64,000 nucleotides of DNA from Haemaphysalis longicornis. Lineage: Eukaryota; Arthropoda; Arachnida; Ixodida; Ixodidae. The position numbers were made by a program, and so were the translations under genes. Positions within the stretch are counted from its first letter, which is position 1; the number at the start of each line of letters is the position of its first letter. Positions 21,972 through 32,940 of the stretch are shown piece after piece. The notes beneath the pieces are model-generated. The model had not been told where the DNA came from. It ran no database searches and worked only from the letters and a program-made list of their open reading frames with translations. The stretch is taken from the NCBI GenBank assembly GCA_013339765.2, contig CM023448.1, positions 282,035,717-282,099,716 of the forward strand. The letters run 5' to 3'.

Positions 21972-22056
21972 GTTAGCGGCGCCCGGTTCGATCCCACGAC
22001 TCTGGCCGCAACGGGAGGTACGCGGTGCTCTTCCCACTACGCTACAAATCCGGGAC
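21972..22056 (-). tRNA. tRNA-like sequence, probably a pseudogene or SINE head
   Basis: On the minus strand box A TAGCGTAGTGG (22034-22044) and box B GGGATCGAACC (21985-21995) fit the RNA polymerase III consensus and are spaced 38 bp apart. A T run follows, as in a terminator. The acceptor and T stems do not pair well, so I doubt a working tRNA. Confidence 0.4.
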
Positions 22057-22292
22057 AGGAGCAAGTGCTACGAACGCGCCTTATGTCCTTGACTCATTCG
22101 AACTACGTCAAGAAGCTACTGATACAACGAAGGCACGCGAAGCTGAACGTCAACGGAAACGACGAACTGAAAACTTTAGAGGGGGATGCTGAATTTCCCG
22201 TGGGAAAACTGTGGCGGGAAGCGCCACGCGCCTTGCAGCTCAACCAGCCCCGTCCGCAGCGCCTCTGATGCTGATTGTGGCAGGATGCCCCT

Positions 22293-22368
22293 AGGGATTG
22301 GCCAACCAAGGAATCCATCACGAGATAGGTTCGCGTTCAACCACCGTCGTCATCTTCCCGTAGGGGAA
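22293..22368 (+). repeat. Coding-like dispersed repeat, copy 1
   Basis: The sequence GGGATTGGCCAACCAAGG... aligns with 47141-47213 for about 75 bp and both can be read as GIGQPR.P.R...AF.HR. Family not recognised. Confidence 0.5.
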
Positions 22369-22439
22369 CCGCCGAAGAAGAAGAAGAACGAGAAGACAAA
22401 GCTGCGAAGAGGAGGGCGTGTACATTGCTCTCAGCCGGT

Positions 22440-22700
22440 GCACCAATGTCAACAACCTTTACCTCACCAAAGCTGACGGAGACTACTGATTCTACCACAG
22501 AGACAACATCGGCAAGAACATGATGGACGAGTTTCGGCGCCTCGAGAACCACCGCCTACTCACCGTAACACAACAGCACTTGCGTGCCTTTGCCACCGGT
22601 GTGGACCCGGACGTGGAATTCCCTTTGGCGCTAGTAAAAACCAGATCACTCAACATAACGGCAACACAATGGAACCACACGGAACCGCCACGATGCTTCG
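22440..22700 (+). other. Unrecognised open frame segment
   Basis: After the repeat above, a frame reads DEFRRLENHRLLTVTQQHLR and DPDVEFPLALVKT before a stop near 22707. It looks protein-like but matches no family I know. Probably transposon debris. Confidence 0.3.
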
Positions 22701-22873
22701 CATCCTAATACACGGTTTCGCCAGCGCTCGCCGCTCTCTGGCAACATTGTGCGTTCACCGGAAACGTGCCCTAGAAAGCTTCCTGTTTACATTGTTTTAC
22801 CGTGGTTTCAGCCTGTGTTGGTGGCGGCAGCTGCTTGTGTTTCGATATTTTCGGGCGATAAAATTATTCCGAT

Positions 22874-22952
22874 GAAGCGCTCGCGACTCAGACAGTGCTG
22901 TGTTGTGCCGGGGTGCAGTCTGCGTTCCGGAACAAATTTGCTATTGGCGGTG
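22874..22952 (+). pseudogene. Possible THAP-domain first exon
   Basis: ATG at 22874 begins MKRSRLRQCCVVPGCSLRSG, resembling the first Cys pair of THAP zinc fingers (CCVPGCS). The frame then meets a donor-like GGCG|GTGAGC at 22950-22951. No following exon with the remaining THAP residues is identified. It may belong to a P-element-like transposon or a decayed THAP gene. Confidence 0.3.
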
Positions 22953-23045
22953 AGCGCGACCACGGGCGGCGCTGCGGAGCGCGCCTCCGTTACGTCGGCT
23001 TAGGGATTCTCGCATTTGTCGTCTGCTTCACTCGGGCTCGCTCTC
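22945..23045 (+). repeat. Left copy of an inverted pair
   Basis: Its reverse complement shares GCAGACGACA, TCCCTAAGCCGACGT and CTCACCGCCAAT, in order, with 24815-24905. Both copies sit next to a GGCG|GTGAG donor-like site. Confidence 0.65.
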
Positions 23046-23752
23046 AATGCTGTTTCTTCGCGCGCGGTTGACTTTTTGTGCTTGTCCGTAGGAGATCTCG
23101 CGTATGCACAACTTTTTTTCGTAACAAAAGACTTAAAATCGCATGAACTAGCTTAAGGCGTGATTTTAAGTATAGTTTTTGATACCGCTCCGGAAAAAAA
23201 CATTGCCGGCGTCGCCCATGCATTGCTGCGAAGCTGGTCCTGTGCGGAGCGTGAAGAGTCGGAGCTAGGCGTCAGCTTCTGTATTCAGCAATCTTTCGAA
23301 CAAAGGTAACCCGCCGGAGTATGACAACTGACAACAGCGAAAATGGACGACCAAAACAAATTGCAGGCTTTTGGGGCTGTCAGTTTTGGCAGAAGGCATT
23401 ACGATTCCAGCTAATCGTATGTAAGGTAAAACAGATTGGCAACCTTACCTAACGCTCGAAACTATTGTATCAAGTCACTTTACGTTGTCACGGCATGAAA
23501 GTGTGCCGACATGCACTATGGGGCACAAATAATGTAGGTTGATTTCCGAAAAAACCTGCTGTGTGTATAGGCGCGCGCTGATTTTATACCAGGCTTCTAA
23601 CCAGTATGGAGGCTTATTGAGCAAAACGAGTTACCTGTATGGCAAACACACAGTAAGACTATGCTTGTTCAGATTTGGAGGGATATTTCGGTGCATTACC
23701 GCAGCCATATCATCCCAATATTCAGATAGGCGTTATAGTAAAACTGCACTCA

Positions 23753-23790
23753 AGAGGAGGAGGACGAGGAGGAGGATAAAACTTTAACAG
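23753..23790 (+). repeat. GGA microsatellite
   Basis: GAGGAGGAGGACGAGGAGGAGG followed by ATAAAACTTTAAC. On the minus strand this resembles a LINE 3' tail, but no coding part is attached. Confidence 0.45.
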
Positions 23791-24814
23791 TAAAATCGAG
23801 CTGGTTAGTGGGCAGGCTCCTCAGGCCAAGACGAGGGAGTAAGAGTAATTTTCTTCAATTCATCGAACGTCATCCCGAGTAGGCCAGGATTTGTTCTGTG
23901 CGACTGAAGGGGTAGGAAAACAATAAAGAGCTGTTTGGACATATTCATCGGTTTCGAATTGTGTTATACTGAAAACCGGCATGTATACTATTTATTAGCG
24001 TTCGTTAGCAAGTAAAGCAAGCCTTCAACACCGTAATCATGACATAATTGTTCGGGTTGAGATTGAGTTCGTTACGATAATGATGGTTCGATAGAAATTC
24101 GGTGCTCAAAAGCCGCCTTTGAGTACTGTGGACAACGTTATCTGCGCCGTTTTTCGGCGGCGTATATAGCTGAAAACTTCTCATTGCATTTAAATGTGAA
24201 TAAACAACTCACGCTGTGGGTATGTACTTTGTGCGCAGCCATAAGGAAAGCCCATTTCCGAATTCGAAGGTACTGTATACCTTAGAGCGCGAAGAAAATA
24301 TCCACACGAACTTTGTGAGCCTCGCAAACATCCCCAAATCTCCTAGAACGTTTGGGACGGTGCAGAAAAATTAATGCATTGGGCACAGAAAAAAAAATTT
24401 ATCTAACACAAGTCAACAACAAGGAAAGAAATAAAAGACACCCGTTTTATTTCCTTGCTGTCCGACCCGCTGCTGGTGCGTAGCATTAGACTGCTGAGTC
24501 TTCATAAGGGCATCTCAGAAATAGTTTAGGGAAGCCTACGCATTTTGAATACTTATCGATTAGCTCTGAGCGCTGAAATTCGCAAATACGCTAGATTGGA
24601 CGAGGTACACACGATCGTCTGAGCGATGCTCTATGAAAGTCGTTCTCTCTCTCCTCGTGTGGTTGTAAACTTGCGGGGGTATAGAGCTTGAAATCATTCA
24701 GAGCTGTCTGAATCTGACTGAAATACGCTTTTTAAGCACCAAAGCATCAAAGGGGGCGATTTCTAGCACAGGAACTGCTGCCAGTGAAGCGGGCGGCCGC
24801 GGCGCGGGTGTAGC
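23791..24814. other. No gene seen
   Basis: AT-rich unique-looking sequence inside the Tigger-bounded interval, without motif. Confidence 0.5.
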
Positions 24815-24905
24815 AGCGGCGCGAATGTAGCAGACGACAGCGGAGCGAGTCCCTAAGCCGACGTCAGAGCCAGGGGGCGCCACTCAAACATCTCACCGCC
24901 AATCG
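24815..24905 (-). repeat. Right copy of the inverted pair
   Basis: Partner of 22945-23045 in opposite orientation, about 1.8 kb away. Confidence 0.65.
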
Positions 24906-26212
24906 GAAGTCAGAACGTTGTGTTTCCCGAGAGATGAATGCAGAAGCAGCGCCTGGCTTGCAGCTATCAAAAGGGAAAACTGGACTCCCACAAAGAGCGC
25001 GCAGATTTGTTCTGCCCACTTCATCAAAGGGAAGTAAAGCGCAATGTATGCTTCAATTGCACAGAGGCGATGCTCAGACGTTAGTCTAAGGTCCCCAATT
25101 AAAAGGAACACGTCGGACGCCGTCGTGTTCCACCCATAACAGTAACCGCGGTGACGCTTTAGTTGGATAGCAAAGCTGCATGCTAACGCCGAAAATACAT
25201 TGTAAAGGTGTTTCTTGTAGTTTGAGGCTTAATTATCAGGGATGTGTACTGTTCGAAGCAACACTCGGGACACCAAAGTAGCTGCGCTCCGCATGAATCG
25301 CCGCACAGCGTACGTCGCGTTGCCCACGTTTTGTTGCTAATTACAGTGGCGCCGTTGCATTTGCTTTTTATGAGAGCGACGCCTGCGAGTGGGTTTTCAT
25401 CGGTGCGAGCAACTGACTCGTAGTTTGTCGTGTTGCCGCCGATGGAAATCGTCGCACTCCAGCTAATTTACCTTTCCGTGTGAGAGCGGACTACATGTAG
25501 GCGGGTTAACTCGAAAGTTTGATTCATGAATAGTGTACTATCCAGTAAACCATAGTTGTTCTCGTGACTCAGCCGCACCTGACGTCATCACATAATGAGT
25601 GCGTTTTGTTATCTCAGTCACACTGAACACCTTAGATCGCGACCGATTCCTATCGGCGCCGATCTCTATCAAAACTGCCCATTGTGACACAGGCGCAGTA
25701 GAAAGCGATTTTTCGTGATGTGCGCCAAACGTTTCAGTGTGTCAACTAGCCCGTTTTATGCAGCCTAAAATACGTGTAATGAAGCGTAGGTTCTGTTTAT
25801 GTGAAGTGGCGTACCGTACACACCCCTTCTTATGTGAAAAAGTGGTGTTCATTATTACGACATTGTTAATAGTGTTGTCACAGTGGTAGTCATGTAGTCG
25901 CTAGACATCGCTGTAAACACATCTTAAGGAACGCGCCAGAAATAATGCAGCAGCAAACTCAAACACACCAGGCAAACACCGCTGCGACGGCCGCGACCAT
26001 CAGAAACCATTACCCGAAGTGCCGCACCGGAAGTCTTCTGGGGCGAACCGTTCGGCGCATTCATGTTTGTTTACAAACAGCGAAGCCGTCTATACTACTG
26101 GAAAAGTGGACCAGCTCCACGCACGCATGCCGTTGGCGCTGAAAGCGCCACATTGGGCGCTGCGGGCTGAGGTGTCACGGATCTTCAAGTCCGCGCCACT
26201 CGCTGCCCGCAC
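24906..26212. other. No gene seen
   Basis: No recognised coding motif or repeat. It lies inside the Tigger-bounded interval. Confidence 0.5.
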
Positions 26213-26479
26213 TTGTTCGGTTCGCTAGGTTCACCGTTATTCGCTTGTATCCATGCTTGTCTCCGCTCTGTCGGAAACGCCGAGGACTCCGCACCACTTC
26301 CGAGCACGAGCGAAGCCGTCGCTGCCGCGGCCCTGCTACGGCGATACTGCAGTGCCATTGAGGGCAGCGGTCTTGTGCTTGTCGACTGTTTAGATACCGT
26401 GGAGCAAGCAGTCACCAGCATCGCATTGCGCTCCAAGAAGCAGGCTACACTCACGCATTCCTTCCGCCCCAATAAATGA
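26213..26479 (+). pseudogene. Pogo/Tigger transposase C-terminal remnant
   Basis: The frame reads PLPSTSEAVAAAALLRRYCS, then VDCLDTVEQAVTSIAL and a final QATLTHSF before the stop, overlapping AATAAA at 26471. This matches the tail of pogo/Tigger transposases, where an acidic/Ser-rich region precedes A...LLRRYC...G..L...L...E..V and a short ...QTTL..F end. The catalytic DDE part is not present upstream. Confidence 0.6.
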
Positions 26480-26671
26480 TTGTTTTCTTTCCGAGAAAGT
26501 GTCGTATCAATAGTGAACTGCAGGGTGCAAGCTAAGCGTTAGCTCGTGACTCCGACGGCAGGATTACTCTCATGTAGGTTTTTTTTTGCTTCACTTTCTA
26601 TATCGAATTTTCGCTATATAGAACTATTTTACCATTCTCGCGCTAGTTCGATATAAGCGGGCTTTACTGTA

Positions 26672-27807
26672 TGATATGATTATATGATAAGCTATTATAT
26701 ATTTTACATGACAGCTAGGGGAAGTTTATGGCCACTAGTAATGAAAAAATATGCCGTGAATTCGAGAAATTTTGGGGTGATCAGTTTGGATTTGGCTCAT
26801 GCGGCATTCTTTTGAAAACTGTATTTAAATTCACTTTCAACCATGGTGCGCTTGAGTTTTGGTTGAAAAATCCTTAAAAATATACAACAGGGCTTCACGA
26901 ACAGTAGAACTATACATGGAGAACAGATGAGTCCTCTTGGTACCATTAGCAGCTCTTTTCGAATTCAACCCTGGGATAACTTTCTTAGGCACGCCTGAAC
27001 AAGCAAGCAAGCTCTTCATTGCTTTGCCAGGAATGTATGCTTCACAAGAAGCCTGCTCATATCCTATTTCTCTGCTTAAGGAAGTGGTTTGTACTCTCAG
27101 AGGGGGGAAGGGGGGGGGGGCGAGGCGATTTGCCAGGGCTGGTAAGCAGCGGCTATTTAGTTATATACTACAGTGGTAAATACGGGAGTAAAAAAATAAA
27201 TATAACCGGGGATATTTCGTAAGGACAGGCTAGATGAGATGAACACTGTTTCACATCTCTCAGTATGAATTCGTTCACTTCGTCGTTGACATCTGGGGAC
27301 AGATGTATCACCGGTCTCCGAATTGCCGTCTGAATTCATAAGCAGCCACCTCAAAAAAGCCCCCCACCCCCCAAAAATTCCGAAAACACCCACGAATCAG
27401 CTTGAACACTGAAGCCAAAAGCAAACTCGCATTGGGCAAATGGATTTGGCTCATTTTGATCCGTGAAACAGCAGGATCTGGCCCATTTTCGATTCGAACT
27501 ACGATCTGCGTACACGTTTTCCGGCGTTATCTCAACTATTTTCTACCCACTCTTTTTTAAGGGAAAGTTACCGAGTTTTCCTTGTCACTACAGTTTTATC
27601 CAACTCTGTTTCGGTTTCTGGCTGATTTAAAAAAAAATTCATTCCGGTGAAGCCGATTTACTCGGCGCCGCAGCGGCGTTCCTCCTCGCCGTGGCCACCA
27701 CCGGTGCCTCTTTCACAAGCTGCGCAATCGGATGATAACGGCGGTAGCGCCCTTATGAGGCGTTACCAGAGCCACTTGCCCGCTTTGAATGACCACGTGA
27801 GCCCATA
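26672..27807. other. No gene seen
   Basis: Contains a short poly-G run (27110-27120) and a C-rich tract near 27361-27372. Nothing else recognised. Confidence 0.5.
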
Positions 27808-28135
27808 ATGTTTCAGCATGAAATGCTTTCCGCGCGACATTTTCGCCCGCGTATTTCACGCATAAGCACGCGGCCATCATCGGTTGCCGGCTTATGCGTG
27901 CACTGGTTTGGGGTTGAAACGGGGGGGCGTGTATGCACAGCTAGTCTTCTTATCGCTACCGATGACATGCGCATTGTGCTGGCGGGAAATTTAGACGTGG
28001 AAGTATCGCGGCTCAATGCGACCTGTCAGCTGCCCTCAATGATCGAGCGGTTTGCGTTTTGGTTGGTATGTTACACAGTGAGATGCCTACGACGCGGTAC
28101 GGAAACGGACAGCCACATGTTTGTCCACTAGAATA
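27808..28135 (+). pseudogene. Possible endonuclease/exonuclease/phosphatase fragment of a mobile element
   Basis: A 107-codon frame contains DDMRIVLAGNLDVEVSRLN, resembling the 'ILAGDFNVDVSR' block of endonuclease-like proteins carried by some Helitron-type and related elements, with the key D and F/N positions altered. A related short block (SAVLAGGLNVSQCE) recurs at 28760-28810. Weak call. Confidence 0.3.
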
Positions 28136-28511
28136 AAGCTCGAGTTCTTCCAGGTTTTAACTCCTTATGGACATACGCGTGTCGTTCACTCGAAGGAAGA
28201 ACAGCGGGAATCGAAGAAGCGTCTGCCAGAACAGAAGCGCGAACGGGTCCGAAAACAGAAAATCGCTGCCGCCGCCGCCGTTTCCACCGCAAGTTCCAGC
28301 TCGCCGAGTAGCTGAGAATCTTTCCCAGATGAAACAGCAACGTCGACGTGAGGCACTATTTCTTGTTTTCAGAGGGCTTTCAGAGCGACAATTTCGGCGG
28401 TATCTTTCACTTCTAAGCACGCACACATACCTGGTTGCCGGTTTATCAGCCAGGAGTTGGGAGTGGAGGGAAGGGGAAGGGGGAGGGGGGGAGGGCATGC
28501 ACGCCCCCCCC

Positions 28512-28572
28512 CCTAATTTCGGGCCTAATATTTCGGGCCTAATTTCGGGCCTAGTATTTCGGGCCTAATAAG
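28512..28572 (+). repeat. Short tandem repeat of TTTCGGGCCTAAT type
   Basis: Four units of a 13-15 bp sequence (TTTCGGGCCTAAT/TAT) follow a poly-C run. The preceding bases are G-rich, so G and C runs face each other. Confidence 0.85.
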
Positions 28573-29066
28573 CTTTAGTGCCTGCCCTAAGTAGCGCTAG
28601 TCTTAAACGAAGAGAGTAAAACATGATTATATTAGTCCTTTTTGGTAAGATGACATGTCATCACCCCGCTTCAAAGGGGAAACCAATAGGAATCATCATC
28701 ATCATCATCAGCCCAGAGACGTTTCATGCCATCACCAACGTTTTGGCATCACTGAGGAAATGTCCGCTGTGCTGGCGGGAGGTTTAAACGTGTCCCAATG
28801 CGAACTTGCCGGTGTCCTGAGTAGCAGAGTATGGGTCAAGGGCCGAAGAGGAAATCGCGGACAGAGGGGAAACCTGACAGCGGGGAAGCCTAGACGGACG
28901 AAGAGGGACGCCTTCCAATTTTGTGAAACATTGAGTTGAACACACTTGCTTCCTAAATCAAGAAGGCCAATGGTTTACACTTGTAGTGTTTCTTCAGCCT
29001 CAAGGCGCACAAGGAGTCGTGCTCATTTAGCATGATAGCCACGGAAAGGGCCTTTGGCAGAACTGC

Positions 29067-29158
<92 letters not shown>

Positions 29159-29161
29159 TTT
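29067..29161 (+). repeat. (ATTT)n microsatellite, about 95 bp
   Basis: Uninterrupted TTTA/ATTT repeats; apparent YLFI open frames across it are artefacts of the repeat. Confidence 0.98.
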
Positions 29162-31952
29162 CCAGATACTGCGGACAGCAATGCTGTCCAAGCAGGGGGG
29201 GGTTACAGAGAAGATGACAACAAGCGTTCAAAAGAATTTGCATCACAGCACTACACAAAATCAGATGGCAATGCATTTCAGCATTCAATTGTACAAGGGA
29301 AAAATGATTTTTGAAATATTTTAGTGTGGGCGAAGAATGGTCGTATCGTTTTTGAGTGGTTCAGTCTGGCTGAACCGTGTGGAGCAGGGAGTAGGTATGT
29401 ATCACTGTTCAAGCCAATTTTTTTGAGTGATAAAGCAAATACAAAAACTTAAGCTTGGCAATCTGCCGACGCTTCTGGAGTGATTCTAACTCTACCTGTT
29501 TTAAAGGCGCCCTGAAAGGCATTTTGAGCACACTAAATGAACTAGCGCAACCGTTAGATTGGGTCGTCAACGTCCTCTGTGCCTAGTATTACTCTGTTGC
29601 AAAGTTTTGTTGCAAAGTTTGTCGCTTTTTTCTCGCCCTTCCCTTCGTGTTTTTGGACGCCGCCATCTTCACATGTCTACATCATCGATTCCCAGATGTT
29701 CGTCATGAGCTAGACATCCTGCTATTGGGCGGCTTTTTCACGCACTTCCGGCAAAGAGATGAGTCGTCTGCTCAGCGTCGGCTCGCCGGCTGATCTGCCA
29801 GCGGAGTGCCGGAGTGCTTGGGCATTTTACGACAAACGAAACAAGTGTAAAACAAACGCTTAACCGTTTGTATTGAATGCAACACGGCCATAACACGACA
29901 TGGATATTCTGTTACCTGAGTACGTTCCATAAAGAAAGCGTTGAAGCCCCGTGGCACTTCTTTCGTGCAATCGCGGAGAACGCCCTGAGCCGAATGCCCG
30001 GGTTTGACGCATACATTTTATTCAAGTTCAAAACAACCCAGAGATGCGTTTCTAACGAACACAACGTCACAACATGCGTTGAAAGTCTGAAACACGATTG
30101 AGAGAGGATGGGTTGCCTCCTGCCCGTCGTAAATTCGGTACTCACCTCGCGCTCGCTTTGCTGGGACGAACAGCAAGTCACTTAACTCTGGCGCACAAGC
30201 CGATGGCTTTTAGCCACGCACACTGCACATACCCCATGCGAGGTTGAGTCGTACGTCACTCGAGAAAGATAATCCAGACCATGGGAAGCACTATCCACCC
30301 GCAGAAGCACAACGTCGAATTTCGTCGCGAAACAAAGGCGTCCACAACACACACACCATCGCCTCCTGTAATGCCAAACGCATCTCGCACTTCCCAATGG
30401 GAGTGAGTGGTACGCCTGCAGTGCCCACATGTCGCGAAATGGGGCCCCAAGCTGAACCGGGATCCCGCAACCGTAACTGACTTCTGGAGCGGTTTGTGCC
30501 TTGTTGCCAAGGCAACCTATGTTTGAGATTGTCAAAGAAATGGCGCTCGCTCCAGCGCTAGAAAGCTCAGAGCCGCGGCGGAGCATGTTTTGCCAACGTT
30601 GCCGCTCTCCACCACGCGTCGCCCCAAGCTGAACTGGTCACATGATTGAAGCGTTTTGTGCACGGGTTTTGTATCGGTTTAATATGACTTTTTCACATGC
30701 CGCCGGCAGGAATTACCACCGCCGCAAAATAAGACCCGGCACCAGCGGGGCCACATCTGATACGGCGCTTTTTTGGATAAACAGTGCGCGGTGCATCAAG
30801 GGAACGAGCGCACGACCCTCCCCGTGCGGCTGCGAGTTCGCCGCCGATAAAAAGTCATGTGTCGCCAGCAACGTACACCGCGAAAGGGCAAGGCCAGGCC
30901 GCCGCATACATGCGGCCAGATTTTTCGTTCGCTTTTCCAGCCTTTGAGCGGAGTGCGGGATTCATGGTGTCAACAAAGCTTGCCCGTAGCAGACGACAGT
31001 CTGAGCAGCGCAATAGCGGAAGTACGTCACCGCTGCGGAGCGCAGCATCATGGGAGGCAAGGCTCGCGCGCCGTCAACAGCGGAGGCCGTGTCTCAAGCT
31101 TGGACGTTCCCTGGTTTCCCTATAGGCGGCGTAAAAATCGACGCCCCACGTGACCAACCTACAGCGCAGTTTTCGACCATTAAGTCCACCAGACGGCGCA
31201 ACCGAAAGGTTATTTTTGGTAGAGAATACAAAACATTCATTCCGTGACTCAGAGAGCAACAAAGTTCGCTTACAATGTGTTGTTTAAAAATATTATTAAC
31301 AAGTTCCGCATCAAACATCCGTTGAGCAAAAATGTACGCAACTTTTTACGAACAGCCGACTGGCGCACCACCTCGCTTCTGAATTCGCAACCACAAAGCC
31401 GCCCATTCAAATTGAAACCGCTGCAACGGCCCTTCTGTGACGGCCCACCGTTTGTATGTGCGCGGAGCACTGGTTTCGTGACTGTTATTGCTGTTATGTG
31501 CTTTTGCGTCCATCAGTTGTTGAGAGGACTGGTAAAACACGGGAATTGAGTGCTTATCGAGTGACAAATGTGGGAAATTCCGCATCGGAAGACAGCTGTC
31601 GAGGCCAGAATATTTGATTCTTCCAACAGAAGGTGAGTGTTATGCACTCCGCTACGGGCAGCAGAATATTCGAAGCAATGTGCCCTTCGTTCGAAATCTT
31701 AGCGCAAGTGAACGAGTTGTTATGAAAAAAAATGTCACGAAAGTGACGTATAATTGCAGCGATCGAAATGAAATGATGTCCTGGCCTCTGTAAACTTGCG
31801 GATGTCAATAAACGATTTTGTTCTCACTTGCTGCTCACTGTGGTCTGTGCCAGTCGAGGCCATCTGGTCACCTGGCGTAACATCACTTCACTAGCGCGGC
31901 GCAAGTAAACACGCGACCAACGTGCCAGCCAGGAACCACCAGGAGCAGCCAC
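29162..31952. other. No gene seen
   Basis: Short frames on both strands without recognisable domains. GC-rich parts near 30.2-31.2 kb may be old transposon sequence but no family is clear. Confidence 0.45.
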
Positions 31953-32005
31953 GGCCGGACTCGACGCTCCTTTCGCGCGCGGGAGGAGGAGAGTCGAGTC
32001 CGGCC
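31953..32005. repeat. GC-rich hairpin
   Basis: GGCCGGACTCGAC (31953-31965) is inverted at 31993-32005 around a 27-base loop. Confidence 0.8.
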
Positions 32006-32043
32006 GGTGGAGCAGCGAGCCGGCGGCCGCGTGCGAGGGCCAG

Positions 32044-32460
32044 CCATGTTATTAAGGAGCTCAAGCGGCCTGTTGCAAAAGCATCCGCAATTTTACAAAG
32101 CACGTTTTTACAGGCGCCATCAAGCGGGGAGTACTCGGTAGTTCACGACCGCCGCCACTACGCTTTTCTGGGCAAGTTACAGGCATAAGCTAGCACATTC
32201 TCGCTGTCCTCAAACTCGCTCCCTGTTGCCTCGAGAGTCGCGAAGGAAGGAGGAAACGCGGAGCGAGCATAAGCCGCGGTTCCGACCTTGCGATTTAGCA
32301 ATCACTCATCGCGTTCGTAACAAACATCCCGTTGCGGACCGCGAGTCGCAAAACTTGCTTTATTTGGGTCATGTGACTCCATCATCGGCTGGAAGGTACG
32401 ACCCTTCAAAATTAGTTATACGATGATCAATCTGTAACAACGATCGGGCGCTCAGCCTTG
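32044..32460 (+). repeat. Tandem duplicate unit, copy 1
   Basis: Aligns with 32524-32940 from AAGGAGCTCAAGCGGCC to the ATCGGGC...AGCC end. Differences are dominated by one- to three-base gaps. On the minus strand its right end resembles the last codons of the neighbouring LINE RT. Confidence 0.85.
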
Positions 32461-32523
32461 GTCAAAATCCACGTAATGTGTTCTCTCACTGATGTTTGAT
32501 TGCCACCATCACAAACTTTCGGT

Positions 32524-32940
32524 CCCTTTAAGGAGCTCAAGCGGCCTGTGCAAAAGCATCCGCCATTTTACAAAGCCGTGTTTACAGCGCCATCAAGCGG
32601 GAGTACTCGGTAGTTCACGACGCCGCCACTACGCTTTTTCTGGCAGTACAGGCAAAGCTAGACCTTTGCTTCTCTAAAATCCTCCCTGTTCTAGTAAGTC
32701 GAAAGGAGGAGGAAACGCGGAGCGACGATAATGCGCGGTTTTTGATTTACGATTTCACAGCTAATACTCATCGCTTTAACAAAATTCTTGCGGGAGGAGA
32801 TTGCAAATACATTGCTTTATTTGGGTACATGTACATCCATGCATCGGCGGAAGGTATTTCAGGACCCCTCTATCATATTAGTAACGGATGATCAGAGTCT
32901 GTAATCAGAAACAATGAATCGGGCAGCTAGCCGTTGGATC
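32524..32940 (+). repeat. Tandem duplicate unit, copy 2, merging into the LINE RT end
   Basis: Second copy, offset 480 bp. Its right end overlaps the terminal codons (WIQRLAARFIVSDY) of the minus-strand RT frame, so the duplicated unit includes the downstream flank or 3' UTR of that LINE. An AATAAA-like CCAAATAAAGCA lies near 32815 on the minus strand. Confidence 0.82.

Larger units (their letters stand above)
21686..26669 (+). mobile_element. Pogo/Tigger-like DNA transposon, degenerate, with foreign interior
   Basis: The left end CACTAAAGCCCGCTTA (21686-21701) is inverted at the right end TAAGCGGGCTTTACTG (26654-26669), one mismatch, and both sides have TA (21684-21685, 26670-26671). Sub-terminal repeats of TATATCGAA type occur on both ends. 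The right part encodes a pogo-type transposase C-terminus (26213-26479). The DDE core and DNA-binding part are not found; instead 22.2-26.0 kb carries unrelated sequence, including an inverted pair and a THAP-like start. It is either an old autonomous copy with nested insertions or a coincidental pairing of ends from two copies. Confidence 0.65.

Noticed and set aside
21972..22056. Functional tRNA gene
   Set aside because: Boxes A and B fit but the stems pair poorly; kept only as tRNA-like.
29032..29314. Open frames full of YLFI repeats
   Set aside because: Pure translation of the (ATTT)n microsatellite.
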